A stretch of 64,000 nucleotides of DNA, from assembly GCF_900143525.1 (NCBI RefSeq), contig NZ_FREZ01000003.1, forward strand, positions 422,054-486,053. Reading direction: 5' to 3'. Source of the DNA: Ruegeria sp. Alg231-54. GTDB lineage: Bacteria > Pseudomonadota > Alphaproteobacteria > Rhodobacterales > Rhodobacteraceae. The notes under the pieces were generated by a model. It was given only the letters and a program-made list of their open reading frames with translations. It did no database searches and was not told the DNA's origin. Numbering within the stretch: position 1 is the stretch's first letter; every line of letters starts with the position of its first letter. The position numbers were made by a program, and so were the translations under genes. Of this stretch, positions 37,232 through 45,901 are shown in pieces.

Positions 37232-37645
37232 CTATCCTTCAAAAGACTTCATCTGTTTTTTCGCTTTGTCCCAAGAAGCCCCTAGCCTTCTGCTCAACTC
37301 GTTGACTGAAGGACAGTCTTGAAGCGCTTTTTGAACTTCGGTGCGATCGAATTGAATAGGAGGCCTTCCAGTGCGAATTGGAACTTCGCGATGCTTCAGC
37401 CCGTCCGAAAGCGTGGTTGACTTCAAACCATGACGCTTTGCTACCTGCGCCAAGGACATGCGCGATTTATAGTATTTGATGACGCGTTCCCATGGATCCA
37501 AACCCAGCTGATCAAGCAGCCTCCAAAGAGACTTGCGAGAACTATAGTACCGTGCACGTAAATCTTTGAGCATTTCTATGGCATGAAAGTCTTCAACGAG
37601 ATGCTTCGACGAGAACTGGAAAGACAGCCCTGATTTGGCTTTCAA
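37232..37645 (-). CDS. Hypothetical protein with putative HTH segment
   Basis: I do not recognise this 137-residue protein. It contains a plausible HTH (MSLAQVAKRHGLKSTTLSDG) and a second similar segment near the end (PSVNELSRRLGASWDKAKK). The TTG start is weak. The coding-like frame extends upstream (DGSYTLSYSFGKNGDLCATV) to a stop near 37730. An ATG in another frame at 37739 (MTTKLSEK) abuts a run of five A, so the real gene may have lost its start by a one-base frameshift there. AT content is higher than in neighbouring genes, hinting at foreign origin. Confidence 0.5.
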   Translation of the reverse strand: MKAKSGLSFQFSSKHLVEDFHAIEMLKDLRARYYSSRKSLWRLLDQLGLDPWERVIKYYKSRMSLAQVAKRHGLKSTTLSDGLKHREVPIRTGRPPIQFDRTEVQKALQDCPSVNELSRRLGASWDKAKKQMKSFEG

Positions 37646-37926
37646 CCAGACCGTCGCGCAGAGATCACCATTTTTTCCAAACGAATATGACAGCGTGTAA
37701 CTGCCGTCGGGTCTATTTTTCTGAAAGTTTTGTGGTCATTCTTAACCATCCACGTATCGCGGGCAAGCTACATGCGACTTTCTCTTCAATTCGCCAATTC
37801 TATGTTTCTACTTCCAAGAAGGTACTTTTGCAATTTGGGGCAGCGTTTAAAAGATTTGACTGCCGCGCGCACGATCAAATCTATTTGGGATAGTTGAAAA
37901 ATCGACTCCATTCGCGAGGTCAAGTC

Positions 37927-38192
37927 ATGAGACACAATTATATCCCCATCGACCGAGCAAGGCATGCGCGGATCAAGTGTGAACTAGAAATCAGAGGGTT
38001 GAAGCTCACGGACCTAGCGCAACGGATCGGTGTCGGAGCCAGCGCCGTCAGCTCTGTGTCGCTTGGAAAAGCCGTTCGGAGAAAATCGAAAAGTACTTGG
38101 CTTCTGTGTTAAATCAGCCAGTTGAGGAGCTGTTTCCTGAGCGCTACGCCCAATCAGAGGAGGCTGAGGGGCAAAGCCCGGGAAGGCCGTGA
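37927..38192 (+). pseudogene. Ner/Nlp-like HTH regulator, frameshifted
   Basis: The frame starts RHNYIPIDRARHARIKCELE and GLKLTDLAQRIGVGASAVS, a phage Ner/SfsB-type HTH. After SLGKA it loses frame. In the next frame the expected ending is intact: SEKIEKYLASVLNQPVEELF followed by PERYAQ and a stop at 38190-38192. A single-base loss near 38072 accounts for the break. Ner proteins are repressors of Mu-like phages or their bacterial relatives. Confidence 0.65.
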
Positions 38193-39286
38193 TCCCTGGT
38201 TCAGGAAAGGTTGTGGCAATGCGATGGGACCCATTTTTGAGCCAGAAAGGACCGAGATCCTGTGCTTCAGACAGGCTAGTATTCTTGTGCTAATAGTTCA
38301 CTGTCGCAATCACAAACGTCAGTTTTGCGGGCAAATCTGGGATGCTAAAGCCGCCAAGAGTCTGTTCCCAATGTCGCGATCCATGCAGGTTTTGTCATCG
38401 CCGTCATCTTCCGCAATTTTTTGCGATTTCTGTCTGACGTCAGGAAAACACAGCCGCAAAGCAGAAGTGAATACATATTGAACCATGATTGTCCTGTGGG
38501 GCTGAGCTAATGCGTTTGATAAAGGGTGTCAAAATATCCACCATCGAAAGTGGACATCATAGGGCACTCTGTGAGCAGGCGGAAGAAACGGTACCGAGCA
38601 GACGAGAGGAAACGCGAGACTTGTCTTCAACCACCTTGAAATACTGGCCGATCACGATACGCGCAATCAAGCTGGGTTCAACCAGTACGTCTACAAGTCA
38701 TTGAACCGAAGCTAACCGACATTCATCGTCTCAATGAGGCCGCGGTGCGGCTTCCCCTATCCGGACATTTGTCGCTCGTGGAGCACTAACGCAAATCTAT
38801 TGGCGGTAACGGCCACAAAACTGCCGTTCTCTGCATACGCGAATAGTCTACTGCAAGCGCAAAACCATCCACCGGGAGGGCGGAGAGCGGAAGTTCGCTG
38901 CAGCCGCACGGGGACTCAGATTGCAGGCGAAAACCAGACCTTAAATTCGCAATACGATGATTGCTCTACATTGGCGAGAAAGGTCGCTTCAGCAAAAGGC
39001 CATCTAAACAATGCGGCATCAAAATACACTCCCGATCCTCTCACTTGGTGCTGTAAACTGGCTTGGTGCTTCAAAAGCTAACGGTGCAAGAAAATGGTAC
39101 TCGTGGAATTTCCTTGCAGAACTAACAGTACGGTGTTGAGATTGTTTCTGTCATTGGGAGGCTGGTCGGATATTGATTTGGCCAACGCAATTAGATCCAC
39201 TAGCGACTTTGAGCGACCGCCTCCAACGACGAATTGACGAGTATCGCGCTGGGAATTTCGGCACGACACATAGGGGAGGAAAGAAA
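38193..39286. other. Gene-poor region with one coding-like scrap
   Basis: No complete gene is visible in about 1.1 kb. At 38623-38715 (plus) a short frame reads VFNHLEILADHDTRNQAGF and ends QYVYKSLNRS before a stop; it has protein-like composition, but I cannot name the family. Degenerate repeats lie at 38738-38779 and around 38875-38920. The promoter of the importer at 39287 must lie near the right end. Confidence 0.45.
38738..38779. repeat. Dispersed intergenic repeat, copy 2 (diverged)
   Basis: GGCCGCGGTGCGGC followed by CCGGACATTTGTCGCTCG aligns with the core of the copies at 34562 and 55630, with several substitutions. It lies in gene-poor DNA. Confidence 0.5.
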
Positions 39287-40312
39287 TTGAAAAATCTGAC
39301 GACAACGCTGGCGGGATCGCTGATAGCATTTGCGGCTTCGGTAAGTGCGGCCCAAGCTGAGAAGCTGACGTTTTACTGCTCGGCACAGGAAGATTGGTGT
39401 CAACTCATGGCGCGCAGTTTCGAGGATGCCACCGGCATAGACGTCAATATGACCCGCAAGTCGTCGGGCGAGACGTTTGCACAAATTCGCGCGGAAAGTT
39501 CTAACCCTAAAGGCGATGTATGGTGGGGCGGTACCGGTGATCCCCATTTGCAAGCTGCCGAAGAAGGCCTGACGACGGAATACGTGTCGCCGATGCGTGA
39601 CCAGCTTCACGACTGGGCGATCTCGCAGGCTGAAAGTGCAGGTAACAAAACCATCGGAATTTATTCAGGCGCACTCGGCTACGGCTACAACTCCGACCTC
39701 TTGGCCGCGAACAGCCTGCCTGAGCCCGCATGTTGGAAAGACTTGCTGAAGCCCGAGTATAAAGGGCACGTGCAAATGGCGAACCCGAATTCCTCGGGCA
39801 CCGCTTATACGACGCTTGCCTCGATGGTTCAGATATTTGGCGAAGACGACGGCTTTGAGTTCATGAAGGGCCTACATTCGAACATCAACCAATACACCAA
39901 GTCGGGTTCAGCCCCAATCAAGGCCGCCGGTCGGGGTGAGAACACCATCGGTATCGTCTTCATGCATGATGCGGTCAAGCAGGCCGTATCAGGTTTTCCG
40001 GTCAAGGTCGTGGCCCCATGCGAAGGCACAGGCTATGAGATCGGCTCGATGTCGATCATTGACGGCGCTCGAAATGAAGAAGAAGCCAAAAAGTTTTATG
40101 ACTGGGCGCTCAGCCCCGAGGCCCAGAACCTTGCGCTTGAGGTAAACGCCTTCCAGGTTCCGTCCAACAAAAATGCGGAAACCTCTGAAAGCGCACCTGA
40201 CATGAGCCAGATTAAGCTGATCGACTATGACTTCAAAAAGTATGGCTCGTCAGATGAACGCAAGCGTCTTTTGCAGAAATGGGACGAAGAGGTCTCTGTG
40301 CTGCCTCAGTAA
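39287..40312 (+). CDS. ABC importer substrate-binding protein, AfuA/FbpA-like
   Basis: This 341-residue periplasmic protein starts at a TTG with a strong GGGGAGG ribosome site 7 bases before it, giving a clean Sec signal (KNLTTTLAGSLIAFAASVSA, cleaved at AQA-EK). The body shows the family pattern: EKLTFYCSAQEDWCQLMARS, GDVWWGGTGDPHLQAAEEG and IGIYSGALGYGYNSD. Relatives are often called ferric-iron binders, but the AfuA branch binds sugar phosphates. The neighbouring phosphatase-family genes favour a phosphorylated substrate. Confidence 0.88.
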   Translation: MKNLTTTLAGSLIAFAASVSAAQAEKLTFYCSAQEDWCQLMARSFEDATGIDVNMTRKSSGETFAQIRAESSNPKGDVWWGGTGDPHLQAAEEGLTTEYVSPMRDQLHDWAISQAESAGNKTIGIYSGALGYGYNSDLLAANSLPEPACWKDLLKPEYKGHVQMANPNSSGTAYTTLASMVQIFGEDDGFEFMKGLHSNINQYTKSGSAPIKAAGRGENTIGIVFMHDAVKQAVSGFPVKVVAPCEGTGYEIGSMSIIDGARNEEEAKKFYDWALSPEAQNLALEVNAFQVPSNKNAETSESAPDMSQIKLIDYDFKKYGSSDERKRLLQKWDEEVSVLPQ

Positions 40313-42529
40313 GTGATTGAAATCACGTCAAAAACGAACCACCCGGTTCTAATCTTCTGGATTGCTGCCGGGTGGATTGGTTTCTGCCTGCTGCCATGGT
40401 TCATGGTAGAGGATGGCATTTGGTCATTCCTATGGCTGGTCGATGGATATCCGTTCGATGAAGATTATGCGCCCGCCGCTTTTCTGGTCGGACAAGGCGA
40501 AAAGCTGTGGCTTGCGCCGCTTTTGGTCCCGCTTGCGTTGCCTTTGTTGGTACTCGGCAAACCGAAGTCCAATCCGCAATACGCGCGCATCCTGATTTTG
40601 GCTGGTGCCTTGGGTTTTGGCTGGCTGATTGCGCAAGGGTTCTCAATTGGTATTCGCGGGTTCAATTTCGTCTGGATGAAGGCGCTGTTCGGAGAACCGA
40701 AGATCCGCCAGTTCGGCATGGGATACGGCGCGATGATCTGCGCCACAGCGTTCCTGTTCCTTTTAACTCAGGGTATTGCGGCGCGCGGCGCCATCAATGG
40801 CGACGTTTTTGTCGTCAGCGCTATTGGTGGCGTAATCACCATTGTTACAGTTTTCGTCTTCTTTCCAATTGCGAAGATGTTGTTTGCCGCCTTCGTTACT
40901 GAAGACGGTGCCTATTCAGTTTCGGTTTTTGCCTCGAAGTTCTTTGATGACCGACTTTGGGGCTTGGGTTGTTTTGCCGGTGCCAAATGCGGTGCCGCGT
41001 GGAACTCTCTGTTTCTTGCAATTCTTGTGGGTTTCATCACGACCGTGCTTGGCCTTTGTTTTGCGCTTGTCGTCACACGGTCGGGATTCCGCTTTAAACG
41101 CGGGATGCGCGCGTTGACAGTCTTGCCGATTATTACGCCGCCTTTCGTGATTGGTCTGGCACTGATCCTGTTGTTTGGGCTTTCCGGGTCGGTCACCAGA
41201 TTTGTTGCCGAGATCTTTGGCGTGCAGCCGACGCGCTGGCTATATGGCATGCCCGGGGTGCTGATCGCTCAGACGCTGGCATTTACGCCAATCGCCTTTC
41301 TGGTCTTGATCGGGGTGGTAGAAGGGGTGTCACCATCGATGGAGGAGGCCGCCCAAACCCTTCGAGCCAATCGTTGGCAAACCTTCAAAACCGTGTCCCT
41401 GCCTCTGATGCGACCGGGCCTGGCTAATGCTTTTTTGCTGGGGTTCATCGAATCTATGGCCGATTTTGGCAACCCACTTGTCTTGGGCGGAAACTTCGAT
41501 GTGCTTTCGACTGAGATATTTTTTGCCATCGTCGGTGCGCAGTACGATCAGGGCCGGGCTGCTGTTCTAGCCATGGTGCTCTTGTTCTTCACACTTTCTG
41601 CCTTCTATGCGCAGCGCGCGTGGTTGGGGAAAAAGAGCTATACCACCGTTTCCGGCAAAGGCGACGCGGGTGTACATCCCTTGATGCCAAGGGGTCTTGC
41701 CATACCGGTTCTGGGCATTGCAGTTGCCTGGGCGGTTTTCACTGCTGTGGTTTACGGGATGATCATCTACGGCAGTATTGTCGAACTGTGGGGCGTCGAT
41801 AACTCGCTGACGTTCAAGCACTACGTCACTGCCTTTTCGGTCCGCTTCGAGGAAGAGGGTATTCGCTGGACCGGAGCCGCCTGGGACAGTTTCTGGACCA
41901 CAATCACCATCGCCGGCATTGCCGCGCCTCTGACGGCCGCCGTGGGGTTGGTCACCGCCTATCTGCTAACGCGGCAAAGTTTTGCGGGAAAGAATGCGTT
42001 TGAGTTTGGCACGATGCTCTCTTTCGCTATTCCCGGCACCGTTATTGGCGTCAGCTATATTCTGGCATTCAATGTGCCCCCAATCGAGATCACCGGCACA
42101 GGCGTTATCTTGGTCGTCAGCTTTATCTTCCGCAATATGCCGGTTGGGGTTCGCGCGGGTATCGCGTCGATGTCGCAGTTGGACAAATCCCTCGACGAGT
42201 CCTCGCTAACGCTTGGTGCGAACTCGTGGCAGACATTCAGGCGAGTGATCCTCCCGCTTTTGCGGCCGGCAATCCTGGCTGCGCTGGTCTACAGCTTTGT
42301 CCGGGCAATGACGGCGATTTCGGCGGTGATATTCCTTGTTTCCGCCGAGTATGACATGGCCACCAGCTATATTATCGGTCGGGTCGAGAACAACGATTAC
42401 GGTCTTGCAATCGCATACTCCACAACGCTGATCATCGTGATGTTGGCGGCAGTCGGGATGTTACAAATCCTCGTAGGCCGTGTTCAGATTGGGCGACGTA
42501 CACAACTCGGAGCAGAGAAAACGACATGA
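40313..42529 (+). CDS. ABC importer permease, fused double domain (AfuB/FbpB-like)
   Basis: This 738-residue membrane protein carries two permease domains, each with an EAA coupling loop (EEAAQTLRANRWQTFKTVSL near residue 345 and DESSLTLGANSWQTFRRVIL near residue 630). An N-terminal block of roughly 200 residues adds further membrane segments. The GTG start follows the binding-protein stop directly. The length fits AfuB, which is longer than classical FbpB. Confidence 0.88.
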   Translation: MIEITSKTNHPVLIFWIAAGWIGFCLLPWFMVEDGIWSFLWLVDGYPFDEDYAPAAFLVGQGEKLWLAPLLVPLALPLLVLGKPKSNPQYARILILAGALGFGWLIAQGFSIGIRGFNFVWMKALFGEPKIRQFGMGYGAMICATAFLFLLTQGIAARGAINGDVFVVSAIGGVITIVTVFVFFPIAKMLFAAFVTEDGAYSVSVFASKFFDDRLWGLGCFAGAKCGAAWNSLFLAILVGFITTVLGLCFALVVTRSGFRFKRGMRALTVLPIITPPFVIGLALILLFGLSGSVTRFVAEIFGVQPTRWLYGMPGVLIAQTLAFTPIAFLVLIGVVEGVSPSMEEAAQTLRANRWQTFKTVSLPLMRPGLANAFLLGFIESMADFGNPLVLGGNFDVLSTEIFFAIVGAQYDQGRAAVLAMVLLFFTLSAFYAQRAWLGKKSYTTVSGKGDAGVHPLMPRGLAIPVLGIAVAWAVFTAVVYGMIIYGSIVELWGVDNSLTFKHYVTAFSVRFEEEGIRWTGAAWDSFWTTITIAGIAAPLTAAVGLVTAYLLTRQSFAGKNAFEFGTMLSFAIPGTVIGVSYILAFNVPPIEITGTGVILVVSFIFRNMPVGVRAGIASMSQLDKSLDESSLTLGANSWQTFRRVILPLLRPAILAALVYSFVRAMTAISAVIFLVSAEYDMATSYIIGRVENNDYGLAIAYSTTLIIVMLAAVGMLQILVGRVQIGRRTQLGAEKTT

Positions 42530-43599
42530 CCGAAACGACTATAGCAAGTAAGGCCGCGCCTGTTCGTTTCGACAGTGTTTCGAAAGTGTTCGGCAAGGAT
42601 GTGGTGGCCGTCGACGGCATCGATCTGCACGTCCAGGCGGGCAAACTGGTGACGCTTTTAGGCCCCTCAGGCTGCGGTAAAACGACGACATTGCGCATGA
42701 TCGCAGGTCTGGAAATGGCGACCTCGGGCCGAATTCTGATAGGCGACCGAGACGTGACCAAATTACCCGCTACCGACCGTGACGTGTCGATGGTATTCCA
42801 ATCCTACGCGCTTTTTCCTCATATGAGCGTGCTAGAAAACGTCATGTATGGGTTGACCTTTTCCGGCTTCAACAAACACGAGTCCCGATCGCGCGCGCTA
42901 CATGGGTTAGACTTGGTTGGCCTGAAGGGCTTCGACAATCGTTTGCCAAGCGAACTTTCCGGCGGGCAGCAACAGCGCGTTGCAGTCGCTCGTGCATTGG
43001 TTTTGGAACCGCAGGTTTTGCTCTTTGACGAACCTCTCTCAAACCTCGATGCGAAACTGCGTCGCCAAGTGCGCGAAGATATCCGTGCCATTCAGCAAGA
43101 TCTTGGTTTGACCGTCGTCTATGTGACACACGATCAGGAAGAAGCCCTTGCCGTTTCAGACGAGATTGTCGTCATGCGCAACGCTGCCATCGCTCAGATC
43201 GGCACACCGCGTAAACTCTATGATGCGCCGGTTGACCGGTTCGTGGCGGACTTCATTGGCGAGGCAAACCTGATCAATTGTACAATCCTTTCTGTTGAAG
43301 GCGATTTAGCCACGATCGAGATCGAGAACTATCAACACACGCTCCCCTCTCGCGATCTGACGCCTGGTCCCGCAACGCTGGCCGTGCGCCCGTCACGGGT
43401 TTTGATTGGATCTGATACCGGCATCCCGGCCAAAGTCGCCAAGGCGACTTATGTTGGTGTGAGGATGGAGTACACTCTGGCCGGTGCCTTCGGACAGGTG
43501 TTTGCTGTGCAGGACGACGTGGACGAACCGTTGGAAATCGGCTCGGAAGTCAAAATGTCTTTTGCCGAACGTGGACCCGTTCTGTTGCCGGAAGGGTGA
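42526..43599 (+). CDS. ABC importer ATP-binding protein (AfuC/FbpC-like)
   Basis: This 357-residue ATPase has Walker A GPSGCGKTTTLRM near residue 45, the signature ELSGGQQQRVAVARALVLEP, Walker B VLLFDEPLSNLDAKLR, and a C-terminal TOBE domain. It overlaps the permease gene by ATGA and completes the importer. Confidence 0.94.
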   Translation: MTETTIASKAAPVRFDSVSKVFGKDVVAVDGIDLHVQAGKLVTLLGPSGCGKTTTLRMIAGLEMATSGRILIGDRDVTKLPATDRDVSMVFQSYALFPHMSVLENVMYGLTFSGFNKHESRSRALHGLDLVGLKGFDNRLPSELSGGQQQRVAVARALVLEPQVLLFDEPLSNLDAKLRRQVREDIRAIQQDLGLTVVYVTHDQEEALAVSDEIVVMRNAAIAQIGTPRKLYDAPVDRFVADFIGEANLINCTILSVEGDLATIEIENYQHTLPSRDLTPGPATLAVRPSRVLIGSDTGIPAKVAKATYVGVRMEYTLAGAFGQVFAVQDDVDEPLEIGSEVKMSFAERGPVLLPEG

Positions 43600-43600
43600 C

Positions 43601-44167
43601 GTGGGTAAGCTTTTAGTCGTCTCTCACCCGGAGGTCGTCGTCGAACCTGAGACACCGGTCACCGAATGGGGTTTGAGTGAAATTGGCCGCGCCCGAGCCG
43701 ACACGTTTGCACAAAGTCAGACAATGTCGTGCGTGACAGAAATATGGTCCAGCACCGAGCGAAAAGCGTCCGAGACAGCGGCTATCCTTGCAAAGCCTTT
43801 GGGGCTGGTCGCGAAATCCGATCCTGAACTGGGAGAGAACGACCGAAGCACTACCGGATTCCTTCCTCCCTCGATATTCGAGTCCGCCGCTGACACCTTC
43901 TTCGTTGCACCCAATTCCAGTTTCCGTGGCTGGGAAACAGCCCATGCTGCTCAATTGCGTATCGTTCGAACAGTCCTGTCAATCGTCAAAAACCACAACG
44001 GAAGAGACCTGGCCATTGTAACCCACGGCGCGGTCGGAACGCTGCTTTGGTGCCATCTGGCAGGGAAGGAAATCGACCGGCGGTTTGATAAACCTGGGCA
44101 GGGCCACTTCTGGCGCGCGGATATTAAAACTCTTCAACCCGAATTCGGGTGGCGCCCGATTGCCTGA
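43601..44167 (+). CDS. Histidine phosphatase family protein
   Basis: The 188-residue protein starts at a GTG one base after the ATPase stop. It has the histidine phosphatase plan with variations: the catalytic His is His9 in VVSHPEV, where the usual RHG is SHP, followed by LSEIGRARADTFAQ, a TERKASETAAIL segment, and VTHGAVGTLLWCHLAG with the second His. The altered first motif may change specificity. Its tight coupling to the importer suggests it dephosphorylates the imported compound or a derivative. Confidence 0.82.
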   Translation: MGKLLVVSHPEVVVEPETPVTEWGLSEIGRARADTFAQSQTMSCVTEIWSSTERKASETAAILAKPLGLVAKSDPELGENDRSTTGFLPPSIFESAADTFFVAPNSSFRGWETAHAAQLRIVRTVLSIVKNHNGRDLAIVTHGAVGTLLWCHLAGKEIDRRFDKPGQGHFWRADIKTLQPEFGWRPIA

Positions 44168-44173
44168 AAGACG

Positions 44174-44965
44174 TTATTCGTTCCAAGCGTCTTCGCAGAT
44201 CATTTTCAATGTATCGAACACAGCTGGCGTACCAGCGATCACGCGACCGCCGTCCCGGATCATCTCGTCGGCGTCTTGATCCTCGATCTCGCCACCTGCT
44301 TCGGCAATCATCAACTGACCGGCGAGGCAATCCCAGGCGTTCATGTGCTCTTCAATGTACCCCAAAAGACGTCCCGCCGCGACATAGGCCAGCGAAAGCG
44401 CACCGCTTGCATTGCGATGATAGAGGGCGCCACGTTCGATAAGGGCCGCAATCACCGGAATGACCTTTGATGCTTCGACCCGGTTCGAATAGCCAATTGA
44501 GACGGTTCCACTTGCAAGTTCCACGCTTGAGGCAACCTGCACGGCATGTCCATTCAAAGTGGCGCCTTCGCCTCGAACCGCCACGTAAGTTTCACCAACG
44601 TTTGGCTCGAAAATCACGCCGACCTGCGTCTGACTGTCTGAAACGCCCGCTAAGACAATCGTCCAGGCCGGAATGCCATTGACGAAGTTCGTTGTCCCAT
44701 CAATCGGATCGATCACCCAGTCAAAACCGCTGGAGCCAGCTTTTTCGGCGTGTTCTTCGCCATAAATCCCATCATCGGGAAAAGAGTTCATAATCTTTTG
44801 ACGAATGAAGGTTTCAACGTTGCGATCCGCCTCGCTAACCCAGTCCTGCGCGCCCTTTTGATCAATGACCAAGGTGTCTCTGGCAGCAAAATACTCTAGC
44901 GCAAGTGCGCCCGCCTCTTCGGCTACCGCGACAGCGAAGTTTCTTCTTGCAATGATGTTATGCAT
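44174..44965 (-). CDS. Inositol monophosphatase family protein
   Basis: This 263-residue enzyme has the metal-binding motifs of the family: Glu70-Glu71 in YGEEHAEK, WVIDPIDGTTNFVNG (Asp86, Asp89, Thr91), and MNAWDCLAGQLMIAEAGG near residue 215. It hydrolyses a phosphate ester such as inositol-, histidinol- or fructose-phosphate in a magnesium-dependent way. It is convergent with the importer operon and its stop lies 6 bp from the histidine phosphatase stop. Confidence 0.9.
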   Translation of the reverse strand: MHNIIARRNFAVAVAEEAGALALEYFAARDTLVIDQKGAQDWVSEADRNVETFIRQKIMNSFPDDGIYGEEHAEKAGSSGFDWVIDPIDGTTNFVNGIPAWTIVLAGVSDSQTQVGVIFEPNVGETYVAVRGEGATLNGHAVQVASSVELASGTVSIGYSNRVEASKVIPVIAALIERGALYHRNASGALSLAYVAAGRLLGYIEEHMNAWDCLAGQLMIAEAGGEIEDQDADEMIRDGGRVIAGTPAVFDTLKMICEDAWNE

Positions 44966-45224
44966 TGGTCGGCTCGCCTCCTGCTGAATGCATCACCACG
45001 TCTACGGGAAGGGGTGTCGGAAAACAAAACAGTGTTTGTCAGGCTAAAATCCACTTTCTTCGCGTCAAATGAGTTTCTGTCGAAAGAATATCCCTATTAA
45101 AGCGCTCATTCACTTCCACACAGTGGAGCCGCACGTTGCTCATGACCAACGTCGGCTTTCTTTAGAGAACGCTGCATCGCAGCGATTGAAGTTGTACCGA
45201 CGGGCCACTTTGGACCGCTCACAC
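44966..45224. other. Spacer, nothing recognised
   Basis: This stretch upstream of the inositol-monophosphatase-family gene must hold its promoter. I see no gene, strong hairpin or clear repeat. Confidence 0.4.
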
Positions 45225-45386
45225 CTAAGCGAGGTCGGGCAGTCGAAAAGATGCCACGATAGCAGCGGTGTCAGCATCGAGCCCATAGAAACCGATGCTT
45301 CGCAGTTTGGGAACGTCGGCTTCCACTTCGCAAACCAGGTAGGGTTTGTGATTGCGGCGGTAAGTCGCCGTCGCAATCGAGCGCTC
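45225..45386 (-). CDS. Possible small coupled ORF or gene remnant downstream of ridA
   Basis: A minus-strand frame of about 53 residues (RSIATATYRRNHKPYLVCEV then LRSIGFYGLDADTAAIVASF) has protein-like composition and ends at a TAG. It overlaps the end of ridA in another frame and has no good start codon, so it is either the 3' remnant of a gene or a coupled small protein. I cannot name a family. Confidence 0.3.
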   Translation of the reverse strand, partial: ERSIATATYRRNHKPYLVCEVEADVPKLRSIGFYGLDADTAAIVASFRLPDLA

Positions 45387-45822
45387 AATCCAAAAACACG
45401 ACGGCCTCGACCTCGAAGAGCATCGGGTCGATGGCAAGCTTCGGAACGGGGATCAGCGTTTGCGCGGGCAGCGTATCGCCGAACATCCGCTTCACGTTTT
45501 CGGTCAGCACGTGCAGCTTCGACATATCGTGGTCGACCACGAACACGGTCAGCTTCACGACCTGTTTGGGGAGAGCGCCGAGTGCGTCAAGGACCGCAGC
45601 CAGATTGAAGTAGGCTTGCTCAACCTGATTGTCGAACTCCGGCGATAGGCTTCCGGTTTGATCCTGTCCGCCCTGTCCTGATACAAAAGCAAGCCGTCCT
45701 GCAGCAGGAGACACGACTGCCGTACAATAACCGTTTGGCGTGGGATCATGCAGATGCGGTGGATTGACGATGATCGGCAATGCGCCGTTGGATGTATTCT
45801 GGTCTCGGGACGTCATGTTCAT
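45385..45822 (-). CDS. ridA: RidA family protein
   Basis: This 145-residue protein has the RidA/YjgF/UK114 plan: LAFVSGQGGQDQTG near residue 45, QVEQAYFNLAAVLDALGA, and the C-terminal TLIPVPKLAIDPMLFEVEAV. The usual catalytic Arg of the NTRxxIPVxxLA segment appears to be missing (AQTLIPVPKLA), so it may not be a classical imine deaminase. It is divergent from a WYL regulator with a perfect palindrome in between. Confidence 0.87.
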   Translation of the reverse strand: MNMTSRDQNTSNGALPIIVNPPHLHDPTPNGYCTAVVSPAAGRLAFVSGQGGQDQTGSLSPEFDNQVEQAYFNLAAVLDALGALPKQVVKLTVFVVDHDMSKLHVLTENVKRMFGDTLPAQTLIPVPKLAIDPMLFEVEAVVFLD

Positions 45823-45861
45823 TCTCCTTGCTGAGTGGTCTGAGATTGACTTAGAACCCTA

Positions 45862-45882
45862 CGGTGACAAAATTTGTCACCG
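45862..45882. promoter_or_regulatory. Perfect palindrome operator (ridA/WYL intergenic)
   Basis: CGGTGACAAA and TTTGTCACCG are perfect 10-bp arms around a single A. The site lies 19 bp before the WYL regulator's start and 39 bp before ridA, and is the obvious binding site of the regulator for both genes. Confidence 0.8.
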
Positions 45883-45901
45883 TTTTTGCTAAGGTGAGTA
45901 A

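Noticed and set aside
37232..38192. An intact prophage
   Set aside because: Only HTH-like remnants are present; no integrase, terminase, capsid or tail gene was recognised anywhere in the window.
39287..43599. Straightforward annotation as a ferric iron ABC transporter
   Set aside because: The family name is often transferred automatically. The long fused permease and linked phosphatases fit the AfuABC sugar-phosphate branch better, so I did not assign iron as the substrate.
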